Part shown: piece after piece, positions 12,130 through 23,699 of the stretch
Numbering within the stretch: position 1 is the first letter of the stretch
Layout: each line of letters starts with the position of its first letter
DNA from: Eutreptiella sp. 'Long Island Sound 2002'
Lineage: Eukaryota; Euglenozoa; Euglenophyceae; Eutreptiales; Eutreptiaceae
DNA length: 64,000 nucleotides
Assembly (NCBI GenBank): GCA_964036045.1
Contig: OZ038393.1
Location: 45,562,429 to 45,626,428 of the forward strand
Direction: 5' to 3'
The notes under the pieces: model-generated
Told to the model about the DNA's origin: nothing
Seen by the model: only the letters and a program-made list of their open reading frames with translations
Databases searched by the model: none
Translations under genes and position numbers: made by a program

Positions 12130-14685
12130 GGGCCTCGGTGGTCCCAAAGCGAAGGAGGCCCCCTCGCCCATGTGGCGGGGGCCTCGGTGTTCCCAAAGCG
12201 AAGGAGGCCCTCTCGCCCATGCGGCGGGGGCCTCAGTGGTCCCCAAAGCGAAGGAGGCCCCCTCGCCCATGCAGTGGGGGCCTTGGTGGTCCCAAAGCGA
12301 AGGAGGCCCCCTCGCCCATGCGGCGGTGGCCTCGGTGGTCCCAAAGCGAAGAAGGCCCCCTCGCCCACACGGTGGGGGCCTCAGCGGACCCAAAGCGAAG
12401 GAGGCCCTCACACCCATGCAATGGGGGCCTCGGTGGTCCCAAAGCGAAGGAGGCCCCCTCGCCCACGCGGTGGGGGCCTCGGTGGTCCCAAAGCGAAGGA
12501 GGCCCCCTCGCCCATGCGGCGGGGGCCTCGGTGGTCCCCAAAGCGAAGGAGGCCCCCTTGCCCACGCGGTGGGGGCCTCGGTGGTCCCCAAGCGAAGGAG
12601 GCCCCCTCGCCCATGCGGTGGGGGCGTCAGTGGTCCCAAGGCGAAGGAGGCCCCCTCGCCCATGTGGTGGGGGCCTCGGTGGTCCCAAAGTGAAGAAGGC
12701 CCCCTCGCCCATGCGGTGGGGGCCTCGGTGGTCCCAAAGCCAAGGAGGCCCCCTCGCCCATGCGGCGGGGGCCTCGGTGGTCCCAAAGCCAAGGAGGCCC
12801 CCTCGCCCATGCGGTGGGGGCCGCGCTGGTCCCAAAGCCAAGGAGGCCCCCTTGCCCATGCGGTGGGCACCTCGGTGGTCCCAAAGCGAAGGTGGCCCCT
12901 TGGCCCACGCGCTGGGGGCCTCGGTGGTCCCAAAGCGAAGGAGGCCCCCTCGCCCATGTGGTGGGGGCCTCGGTGGTCCCAAAGCGAAGGAGGCCCCTTG
13001 GCCCACGCGGTGGGGGCCTCGGCGGTCCCAAAGCGAAGGAGGCCCTCTTGCCCATGCAGTGGGGGCCTCGGTCGTCCCCAAAGCGAAGGAGGCCCCCTCG
13101 CCCATGCGGTGGGAGCCTTGGTGGTCCCAAAGCGAAGGAGGCCCCCTCGCCCATGCGGTGGGGGCCTCGGTGGTCCCAAAGTGAAGGAGGGCCCCACACC
13201 CATGCGGTGGGGGCCTCGGTGGTCCCAAAGCGAAGTAGGCCCCCTCGCCCACGCGGTGGGGGCCTCGGTGGTCCCAAAGCGAAGGAGGCCCCAACACCCA
13301 TGCGGTGGGGGCCTCGGTGGTCCCCAAAGCGAAGGAGGCCCCCAGGCCTATGCGGTAGGGGCCTTGGTGTTCCCAAAGCGAAGGAGGCCCCCTCGCCCAC
13401 GCGGTGGGGGCCTCGGTGGTCCCAAAGCGAAGGAGGCCCCCTCGCCCATGTGGCGGGGGCCTCGGTGTTCCCAAAGCGAAGGAGGCCCTCTCGCCCATGC
13501 GGCGGGGGCCTCAGTGGTCCCCAAAGCGAAGGAGGTCCCCTCGCCCATGCCGTGGGGGCCTTGGTGGTCCCAAAGCGAAGGAGGCCCCCTCGCCCATGCG
13601 GCGGTGGCCTCGGTGGTCCCAAAGCGAAGAAGGCCCCCTCGCCCACACGGTGGGGGCCTCAGCGGACCCAAAGCGAAGGAGGCCCTCACACCCATGCAAT
13701 GGGGGCCTCGGTGGTCCCAAAGCGAAGGAGGCCCCCTCGCCCACGCGGTGGGGGCCTCGGTGGTCCCAAAGCGAAGGAGGCCCCCTCGCCCATGCGGCGG
13801 GGGCCTCGGTGGTCCCCAAAGCGAAGGAGGCCCCCTTGCCCACGCGGTGGGGGCCTCGGTGGTCCTCAAGCGAAGGAGGCCCCCTCGCCCATGCGGTGGG
13901 GGCGTCAGTGGTCCCAAGGCGAAGGAGGCCCCCTCGCCCATGTGGTGGGGGCCTCGGTGGTCCCAAAGTGAAGAAGGCCCCCTCGCCCATGCGGTGGGGG
14001 CCTCGGTGGTCCCAAAGCCAAGGAGGCCCCCTCGCCCATGCGGCGGGGGCCTCGGTGGTCCCAAAGCCAAGGAGGCCCCCTCGCCCATGCGGTGGGGGCC
14101 GCGCTGGTCCCAAATCCAAGGAGGCCCCCTTGCCCATGCGGTGGGCACCTCGGTGGTCCCAAAGCGAAGGTGGCCCCTTGGCCCACGCGCTGGGGGCCTC
14201 GGTGGTCCCAAAGCGAAGGAGGCCCCCTCGCCCATGTGGTGGGGGCCTCGGTGGTCCCAAAGCGAAGGAGGCCCCTTGGCCCACGCGGTGGGGGCCTCGG
14301 CGGTCCCAAAGCGAAGGAGGCCCTCTTGCCCATGCAGTGGGGGCCTCGGTCGTCCCCAAAGCGAAGGAGGCCCCCTCGCCCATGCGGTGGGAGCCTTGGT
14401 GGTCCCAAAGCGAAGGAGGCCCCCTCGCCCATGCGGTGGGGGCCTCGGTGGTCCCAAAGTGAAGGAGGGCCCCACACCCATGCGGTGGCGGCCTCGGTGG
14501 TCCCAAAGCGAAGTAGGCCCCCTCGCCCACGCGGTGGGGGCCTCGGTGGTCCCAAAGCGAAGGAGGCCCCAACACCCATGCGGTGGGGGCCTCGGTGGTC
14601 CCCAAAGCGAAGGAGGCCCCCAGGCCTATGCGGTAGGGGCCTTGGTGTTCCCAAAGCGAAGGAGGCCCCCTCGCCCACGCGGTGG
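12130..14685. repeat. Higher-order tandem duplication, 1,278-bp period
   Basis: Blocks of about 12,130-13,407 and 13,408-14,685 are offset by 1,278 bp (26 monomers). Shared markers are GCCTCGGTGTTCCC at 12,181 and 13,459, and GGCCTATGCGGTAGGGG near 13,345 and 14,623. The second copy overlaps the start of the 3,874-bp duplication, so the larger event came after or included this one. Confidence 0.85.
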
Positions 14686-17600
14686 TGGCCTCGGTGGTCC
14701 CAAAGTGAAGGAGGGCCCCACACCCATGCGGTGGGGGCCTCGGTGGCCCCAAAGCGAAGGAGGCCCCCTCGCCCACGCGGTGGGGCCCTCGGTGGTCCCA
14801 AAGCGAAAGAGGACCCCTCGCCCATGCGGTGGTGGCCTCGGTGGTCCAAAGTGAAGGAGGGCCCCACACCCATGTGGTGGGGGCCTCGTTGGTCCCAAAG
14901 CGAAGGAGACCCTCTCGCCCATGCGGTGGGGGCCTCGGTGATCCCAAAGTGAAGAAGGCCCCCTCGACCATGCGGCAGGGGCCTCCGTGGTCCCAAAGCT
15001 AAGGAGGCCCCCTGGCCCACGCGGTGGGGGCCTCGGTGGTCCCAAAGGGAAGGAGGCCCTCTCGCCCATGCGGCGGGGGCCTCGGTGGTCCCAAAGCGAA
15101 GGAGGCCCCCACACCCATGCGGCGGGGGCCTCAGTGATCCGAGAGCGAAGGAGGCCCCCTCGCCCACGCGGTGGGGGCCTCGGTGGTCCCAAAGCGAAGG
15201 AGGCCCCCTGGCCCATGCGTCGGTGGCCTCGGTGGTCCCAAAGCGAAGGAGGCCCCCTCGCCCATGCGGTGGGGGCCTCGGTGGTCCCAAGGCGAAGGAG
15301 GCCCCAACACCCATGCGGTGGGGGCCTCGGTGGTCCCCAAAGCGAAGGAGGCCCCCAGGCCCATGCGGTAGGGGCCTTGGTGGTCCCAAAGCGAAGGAGG
15401 CCCCCTCGCCCACGCGGTGGGGGCCTCGGTGGTCCCAAAGTGAAGGAGGGCCCCACACCCATGCGGTGGGGGCCTCGGTGGTCCCAAAGCGAAGGAGGCC
15501 CCCTCCCACATGCGGCGGGGGCCTCGGTGGTCCCAAAGCGAAGGAGACCCTCTCGCCCACTCAGTGGGGGCCTCGGTGGTCCCAAAGCCAAGGAGGCCCC
15601 CTCGCCCATGCGGTGGGGGCCTCGGTGTTCCCAAAGCCAAGGAGGCCCCCTCGCCCATGCGGTGGGGGCCTCGGTGGTCCCAAAGACAAGGAGGCCCTCT
15701 CGCCCATGCGGTGGGGGCCTCGATGGTCCCAAAGCGAAGGAGGGCCCCTCGCCCATGTGGTGGGGGCCTCGGTGGTCCCAAAGCGAAGGAGGCCCGCGGG
15801 CCCACGCGGTGGGGGCCTCGGTGATCCCAAAGTGAAGAAGGCCCCCTCGCCCATGCGGTGGGGGCCTCGGTGGTCCCAAAGACAAGGAGGCCCTCTCGCC
15901 CATGCGGTGGGGGCCTCGATGGTCCCAAAGCAAAGGAGGCCCCCTCGCCCATGTGGTGGGGGCCTCGGTGGTCCCAAAGCGAAGGAGGCCCGCGGGCCGA
16001 CGCGGTGGGGGCCTCGGTGGTCCCAAAGCGAAGGAGGCCCTCTCGCCCATGCGGCGGGGGCCTCGGTGGTCCCAAAGCGAAGGAGGCCCCCTCGCCCATG
16101 CGGTGGGGGCCTTGGTGGTCCCAAAGCGAAGGAGGCCCCCTCGCCCATGCAGTGGTGGCCTCGTTGGTCCCAGAGCGAAGGAGCCCCTGTCGCCCATGCG
16201 GTGAGGGCCTCGGTGGTCCCAAAGCGAAGGAGGCCCTGTTGCCCATGCGGTGGGGGCCTCGGTGGTTCCAAAGCGAAGGAGGCCCCCTCGCCCATGCGGT
16301 GAGGGCCTCAGTGGTCCCAAAGCGAAGGAGGCCCTCTCGTCCATGCGGTGGGGGCCTCGGTGGTCCCAAAGCGAAGGAGGCCCTCTCGCCCATGCGGTGG
16401 GGGCCTCGGTGGTCCCAAAGCGAAGGAGGCCCCCTCGCCCATGCGGCGGTGGCCTTGGTGGTCCCAAAGCGAAGGAGGCCCCGTCGCCCATGCGGTGAAG
16501 GCCTCGGTGGTCCCAAAGCGAAGGAGGCCCCCTTGCCCACGCGGCGGGGGCCTCGGCGGTCCCCAAAGCGAAGGAGGCCCCCTCGCCCATGCGGTGGGGG
16601 CCTCGGTGGTCCCAAAGCCAAGGAGGCCCGCTCGCCCATGCGGTGGGGGCCTCGGTGGTCCCAAAGACAAGGAGGCCCTCTCGCCCATGCGGTGGGGGCC
16701 TCGATGGTCCCAAAGCGAAGGAGGCCCCCTCGCCCATGTGGTGGGGGCCTCGGTGGTCCCAAAGCGAAGGAGGCCCGCGGGCCCACGCGGTGGGGGCCTC
16801 GGTGATCCCAAAGTGAAGAAGGCCCCTCGCCCATGCGGTGGGGGCCTTGGTGGTCCCAAAGCGAAGGAGGCCCCCTCGCCCATGCGGCGGGGGCCTCGGT
16901 GGTCCCAAAGCGAAGGAGGCCCCCTCGCCCATGCGGTGGGGGCCTTGGTGGTCCCAAAGCGAAGGAGGCCCCCTCGCCCATGCGGTGGTGGCCTCGGTGG
17001 TCCTAGAGCAAAGGAGCCCCCGTCGCCCATGCGGTGAGGGCCTCGGTGGTCCCAAAGCGAAGGAGGCCCTCTTGCCCATGCGGTGGGGGCCTCGGTGGTT
17101 CCAAAGCGAAGGAGGCCCCCTCGCCCATGCGGTGAGGGCCTCGGTGGTCCCAAAGCGAAGGAGGGCCTCTCGCCCATGCGGCGGGGGCCTTGGTGGTCCC
17201 AAAGCGAAGGAGGCCCCCTCGCCCATGCGGTGGGGGCCTTGGTGGTCCCAAAGCGAAGAAGGCCCCCTCGCCCATGCGGTGGTGGCCTCGGTGGTCCCAG
17301 AGCGAAGGAGCCCCCGTCGCCCATGCGGTGAGGGCCTCGGTGGTCCCAAAGCGAAGGAGGCCCTCTTGCCCATGCGGTTGGGGCCTCGGTGGTTCCAAAG
17401 CGAAGGAGGCCCCGTCGCACATGCGGTGAGGGCCTCGGTGGTCCCAAAGCGAAGGAGGCCCTCTCGTCCATGCGGTGGGGGCCTCGGTGGTCCCAAAGCG
17501 AAGGAGGCCCTCTCGCCCATGCGGTGGGGGCCTCGGTGGTCCCAAAGCGAAGGAGGCCCCCTCGCCCATGCGGCGGTGGCCTTGGTGGTCCCAAAGCGAA

Positions 17601-20600
17601 GGAGGCCCCGTCGCCCATGCGGTGAGGGCCTCGGTGGTCCCAAAGCGAAGGAGGCCCTCTCGCCCATGCGGTTGGGGCCTCGGTGGTCCCAAAGCGAAGG
17701 AGGCCCCCTCGCCCACGCGGCGGGGGCCTTGGTGGTCCCGAAAGCGAAGGAGGCCCCCACACCCATGCAGTGGGGGCCTCGGTGGTCCCAAAGCGAAGGA
17801 GGCCCCCTCGCCCATGCGGCGGTGGCCTTGGTGGTCCCAAAGCGAAGGAGGCCCCGTCGCCCATGCGGTGAGGGCCTCGGTGGTCCCAAAGCGAAGGAGG
17901 CCCTCTCGCCCATGCGGTTGGGGCCTCGGTGGTCCCAAAGCGAAGGAGGCCCCCTCGCCCATGCGGTGGGGGCCGCGCTGGTCCCAAATCCAAGGAGGCC
18001 CCCTTGCCCATGCGGTGGGCACCTCGGTGGTCCCAAAGCGAAGGTGGCCCCTTGGCCCACGCGCTGGGGGCCTCGGTGGTCCCAAAGCGAAGGAGGCCCC
18101 CTCGCCCATGTGGTGGGGGCCTCGGTGGTCCCAAAGCGAAGGAGGCCCCTTGGCCCACGCGGTGGGGGCCTCGGCGGTCCCAAAGCGAAGGAGGCCCTCT
18201 TGCCCATGCAGTGGGGGCCTCGGTCGTCCCCAAAGCGAAGGAGGCCCCCTCGCCCATGCGGTGGGAGCCTTGGTGGTCCCAAAGCGAAGGAGGCCCCCTC
18301 GCCCATGCGGTGGGGGCCTCGGTGGTCCCAAAGTGAAGGAGGGCCCCACACCCATGCGGTGGCGGCCTCGGTGGTCCCAAAGCGAAGTAGGCCCCCTCGC
18401 CCACGCGGTGGGGGCCTCGGTGGTCCCAAAGCGAAGGAGGCCCCAACACCCATGCGGTGGGGGCCTCGGTGGTCCCCAAAGCGAAGGAGGCCCCCAGGCC
18501 TATGCGGTAGGGGCCTTGGTGTTCCCAAAGCGAAGGAGGCCCCCTCGCCCACGCGGTGGTGGCCTCGGTGGTCCCAAAGTGAAGGAGGGCCCCACACCCA
18601 TGCGGTGGGGGCCTCGGTGGCCCCAAAGCGAAGGAGGCCCCCTCGCCCACGCGGTGGGGCCCTCGGTGGTCCCAAAGCGAAAGAGGACCCCTCGCCCATG
18701 CGGTGGTGGCCTCGGTGGTCCAAAGTGAAGGAGGGCCCCACACCCATGTGGTGGGGGCCTCGTTGGTCCCAAAGCGAAGGAGACCCTCTCGCCCATGCGG
18801 TGGGGGCCTCGGTGATCCCAAAGTGAAGAAGGCCCCCTCGACCATGCGGCAGGGGCCTCCGTGGTCCCAAAGCTAAGGAGGCCCCCTGGCCCACGCGGTG
18901 GGGGCCTCGGTGGTCCCAAAGGGAAGGAGGCCCTCTCGCCCATGCGGCGGGGGCCTCGGTGGTCCCAAAGCGAAGGAGGCCCCCACACCCATGCGGCGGG
19001 GGCCTCAGTGATCCGAGAGCGAAGGAGGCCCCCTCGCCCACGCGGTGGGGGCCTCGGTGGTCCCAAAGCGAAGGAGGCCCCCTGGCCCATGCGTCGGTGG
19101 CCTCGGTGGTCCCAAAGCGAAGGAGGCCCCCTCGCCCATGCGGTGGGGGCCTCGGTGGTCCCAAGGCGAAGGAGGCCCCAACACCCATGCGGTGGGGGCC
19201 TCGGTGGTCCCCAAAGCGAAGGAGGCCCCCAGGCCCATGCGGTAGGGGCCTTGGTGGTCCCAAAGCGAAGGAGGCCCCCTCGCCCACGCGGTGGGGGCCT
19301 CGGTGGTCCCAAAGTGAAGGAGGGCCCCACACCCATGCGGTGGGGGCCTCGGTGGTCCCAAAGCGAAGGAGGCCCCCTCCCACATGCGGCGGGGGCCTCG
19401 GTGGTCCCAAAGCGAAGGAGACCCTCTCGCCCACTCAGTGGGGGCCTCGGTGGTCCCAAAGCCAAGGAGGCCCCCTCGCCCATGCGGTGGGGGCCTCGGT
19501 GTTCCCAAAGCCAAGGAGGCCCCCTCGCCCATGCGGTGGGGGCCTCGGTGGTCCCAAAGACAAGGAGGCCCTCTCGCCCATGCGGTGGGGGCCTCGATGG
19601 TCCCAAAGCGAAGGAGGGCCCCTCGCCCATGTGGTGGGGGCCTCGGTGGTCCCAAAGCGAAGGAGGCCCGCGGGCCCACGCGGTGGGGGCCTCGGTGATC
19701 CCAAAGTGAAGAAGGCCCCCTCGCCCATGCGGTGGGGGCCTCGGTGGTCCCAAAGACAAGGAGGCCCTCTCGCCCATGCGGTGGGGGCCTCGATGGTCCC
19801 AAAGCAAAGGAGGCCCCCTCGCCCATGTGGTGGGGGCCTCGGTGGTCCCAAAGCGAAGGAGGCCCGCGGGCCGACGCGGTGGGGGCCTCGGTGGTCCCAA
19901 AGCGAAGGAGGCCCTCTCGCCCATGCGGCGGGGGCCTCGGTGGTCCCAAAGCGAAGGAGGCCCCCTCGCCCATGCGGTGGGGGCCTTGGTGGTCCCAAAG
20001 CGAAGGAGGCCCCCTCGCCCATGCAGTGGTGGCCTCGTTGGTCCCAGAGCGAAGGAGCCCCTGTCGCCCATGCGGTGAGGGCCTCGGTGGTCCCAAAGCG
20101 AAGGAGGCCCTGTTGCCCATGCGGTGGGGGCCTCGGTGGTTCCAAAGCGAAGGAGGCCCCCTCGCCCATGCGGTGAGGGCCTCAGTGGTCCCAAAGCGAA
20201 GGAGGCCCTCTCGTCCATGCGGTGGGGGCCTCGGTGGTCCCAAAGCGAAGGAGGCCCTCTCGCCCATGCGGTGGGGGCCTCGGTGGTCCCAAAGCGAAGG
20301 AGGCCCCCTCGCCCATGCGGCGGTGGCCTTGGTGGTCCCAAAGCGAAGGAGGCCCCGTCGCCCATGCGGTGAAGGCCTCGGTGGTCCCAAAGCGAAGGAG
20401 GCCCCCTTGCCCACGCGGCGGGGGCCTCGGCGGTCCCCAAAGCGAAGGAGGCCCCCTCGCCCATGCGGTGGGGGCCTCGGTGGTCCCAAAGCCAAGGAGG
20501 CCCGCTCGCCCATGCGGTGGGGGCCTCGGTGGTCCCAAAGACAAGGAGGCCCTCTCGCCCATGCGGTGGGGGCCTCGATGGTCCCAAAGCGAAGGAGGCC

Positions 20601-21830
20601 CCCTCGCCCATGTGGTGGGGGCCTCGGTGGTCCCAAAGCGAAGGAGGCCCGCGGGCCCACGCGGTGGGGGCCTCGGTGATCCCAAAGTGAAGAAGGCCCC
20701 TCGCCCATGCGGTGGGGGCCTTGGTGGTCCCAAAGCGAAGGAGGCCCCCTCGCCCATGCGGCGGGGGCCTCGGTGGTCCCAAAGCGAAGGAGGCCCCCTC
20801 GCCCATGCGGTGGGGGCCTTGGTGGTCCCAAAGCGAAGGAGGCCCCCTCGCCCATGCGGTGGTGGCCTCGGTGGTCCTAGAGCAAAGGAGCCCCCGTCGC
20901 CCATGCGGTGAGGGCCTCGGTGGTCCCAAAGCGAAGGAGGCCCTCTTGCCCATGCGGTGGGGGCCTCGGTGGTTCCAAAGCGAAGGAGGCCCCCTCGCCC
21001 ATGCGGTGAGGGCCTCGGTGGTCCCAAAGCGAAGGAGGGCCTCTCGCCCATGCGGCGGGGGCCTTGGTGGTCCCAAAGCGAAGGAGGCCCCCTCGCCCAT
21101 GCGGTGGGGGCCTTGGTGGTCCCAAAGCGAAGAAGGCCCCCTCGCCCATGCGGTGGTGGCCTCGGTGGTCCCAGAGCGAAGGAGCCCCCGTCGCCCATGC
21201 GGTGAGGGCCTCGGTGGTCCCAAAGCGAAGGAGGCCCTCTTGCCCATGCGGTTGGGGCCTCGGTGGTTCCAAAGCGAAGGAGGCCCCGTCGCACATGCGG
21301 TGAGGGCCTCGGTGGTCCCAAAGCGAAGGAGGCCCTCTCGTCCATGCGGTGGGGGCCTCGGTGGTCCCAAAGCGAAGGAGGCCCTCTCGCCCATGCGGTG
21401 GGGGCCTCGGTGGTCCCAAAGCGAAGGAGGCCCCCTCGCCCATGCGGCGGTGGCCTTGGTGGTCCCAAAGCGAAGGAGGCCCCGTCGCCCATGCGGTGAG
21501 GGCCTCGGTGGTCCCAAAGCGAAGGAGGCCCTCTCGCCCATGCGGTTGGGGCCTCGGTGGTCCCAAAGCGAAGGAGGCCCCCTCGCCCACGCGGCGGGGG
21601 CCTTGGTGGTCCCGAAAGCGAAGGAGGCCCCCACACCCATGCAGTGGGGGCCTCGGTGGTCCCAAAGCGAAGGAGGCCCCCTCGCCCATGCGGCGGTGGC
21701 CTTGGTGGTCCCAAAGCGAAGGAGGCCCCGTCGCCCATGCGGTGAGGGCCTCGGTGGTCCCAAAGCGAAGGAGGCCCTCTCGCCCATGCGGTTGGGGCCT
21801 CGGTGGTCCCAAAGCGAAGGAGGCCCCCTC
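14070..21830. repeat. Large near-identical tandem duplication, 3,874-bp period
   Basis: Copy 1 is about 14,070-17,950 and copy 2 about 17,951-21,830. Every marker I compared is offset by exactly 3,874 bp (79 monomers): GCGCTGGTCCC at 14,101 and 17,975, and open frames of 405 codons (15,085 and 18,959), 616 codons (15,131 and 19,005) and 315 codons (15,858 and 19,732) whose translations are identical. The left junction lies near 14,070. The right end is near 21,830, where a CATGCGG/CACGCGG difference appears. This is the youngest-looking event in the array. Confidence 0.92.
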
Positions 21831-23699
21831 GCCCACGCGGCGGGGGCCTTGGTGGTCCCCAAAGCAAAGGAGGCCCTCTCGCCCATGCGGTTGGGGCCTC
21901 GGTGGTCCCAAAGCAAAGGAGGCCCTCTCGCCCATGCGGTTGGGGCCTCGGTGGTCCCAAAGCGAAGGAGGCCCCTTGGCCCATGCGGTGGGGGCCGCGG
22001 TGGTCCCAAAGCCAAGGAGGCCCCCTCGCCCATGCGGTGCAGGCCTCGGTGGTCCCAAAGCAAAGGAGTCCCCCTCGCCCATGTGGTGGGGGCCTCGGTG
22101 GTCCCAAAGCGAAGGAGTCCCCTTGGCCCACGCGGTGGGGGCCTCGGTGGTCCCAAAGCGAAGGAGGCCCTCTCGCCCATGCGGCGGGGGCCTCGGTGGT
22201 CCCCAAAGCGAAGAAGGCCCCCTCGCCCATGCGGTGGGGCCCTTGGTGGTCCCAAAGCGAAGGAGGCCACCTCGCGCACGCGGTGGGGGCCTCGGTGGTC
22301 CCAAAGTGAAGGAGGGCCCCACACCCATGCGGTGGGGGCCTCGGTGGTCCCAAAGCGAAGGAGGCCCCCTCGCCCACGCGGTGGGGGCCTCGGTGGTCCC
22401 AAAGTGAAGGAGGGCCCCACACCCATGCGGTGGGGGCCTCGGTGATCCCAAAGCGAAGGAGGCCCCAACACCCATGGGGCGGGGGCCTCAGTGATCCCGA
22501 AGCGAAGGAGACCCTCTCGCCCATGCGGTGGGGGCCTCGGTGGTCCCAAAGTGAAGAAGGCCCCCTCGCCCATGCGGCGGGGGCCTCGGTGGTCCCAAAG
22601 CTAAGGAGGCCCTCTCGCCCACTCAGTGGGGGCCTCCGTGATCCCAAAGGGAAGGAGGCCCGCTCGCCCATGCGGTGGGGGCCTCGGTGGTCCCAAAGCC
22701 AAGGAGGCCCCCTTGCCCATGCGGTGGGGGCCTCGGTGGTCCCAAAGCGAAGGAGGCCCCCTCACCCATGTGGTGGGGGCCTGGGTGGTCCCAAAGCGAA
22801 GGAGGCCCCCTCGCCCATGTTGTGGGGGCCTCGGTGGTCCCCAAAGTAAAGAAGGCCCCCTCGCCCATGCGGTGGGGGCCTTGGTGGTCCCAAAGCGAAG
22901 GAGGCCCTCTCACCCACGCGGTGGGGGCCTCGGTGGTCCCAAAGCGAAGGAGGCCCTCTCGCCCATGCGGTGGGGGCCTCGGTGGTCCCAAAGCGAAGGA
23001 GGCCCCCTCGCCCATGTGGTGGGGGCCTCGGTGGTCCCGAAGCGAAGGAGGCCCCCGGGCCAACAAGGTGGGGGCCTTGGTGGTCCCCAAAGTGAAGAAG
23101 GCCCCCTCGCCCATGCGGTGGAGGCCTTGGTGGTCCCAAAGCGAAGGAGGCCCTCTCACCCACGCGGTGGGGGCCTCGGTGGTCCCAAAGCGAAGGAGGC
23201 CCTCTCGCCCATGCGGTGGGGGCCTGGGTGGTCCCCAAAGCGAAGGAGGCCACCTCGCCCATGCGGTGGGGGCCTTGGTGGTCCCAAAGCGAAGGAGGCC
23301 CCCTCGCCCATGCTGTGGGGGCCTCGGTGGTCCCAAAGCGAAGGAGGCCCCCTCGCCCACGCGGCGGGGGCCTCGGTGGTCCCAAAGCGAAGGAGGCCCC
23401 TCGCCCATGCCGTGGGGTCTCGCTGACCCCAAAGCAAAGGAGACGCCCACGCCCATGCGGCGGGGGCCTCCGTGGTCCCAAAGTTAAGGAGGCCCCCTCA
23501 CCCAGGCGGCGGGGGCCTCGGTGGTCCCAAAGCGAAGGAGGCCCCCTCGCCCATGCGGTGGGGGCCTCGGTGGTCCCAAAGCAAAGGAGGCCAACGCCCA
23601 TGCGGCGGGCGCCACGGTGATCCCAGCGCAAAGGAGGCCCCCGCGCCCATGCGGCGGTGGCCTTGGTGGTCCTAAAGCAAAGGAGGCCCTCTCGCCCAT

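Larger units (their letters stand above)
1..23400. repeat. Satellite A, homogeneous zone
   Basis: Copies here stay close to one consensus, with mainly single-base CpG-type changes, a one-C insertion (CCCCAAAGCG) and a recurrent GGTGATCCC variant. The zone is made of several near-identical multi-monomer duplications (listed separately), which suggests recent homogenisation by unequal exchange. Confidence 0.75.

Noticed and set aside
12170-14854. 894-codon plus-strand open frame
   Set aside because: It is composed only of satellite units and crosses two higher-order duplications. There is no sign of coding selection by eye.
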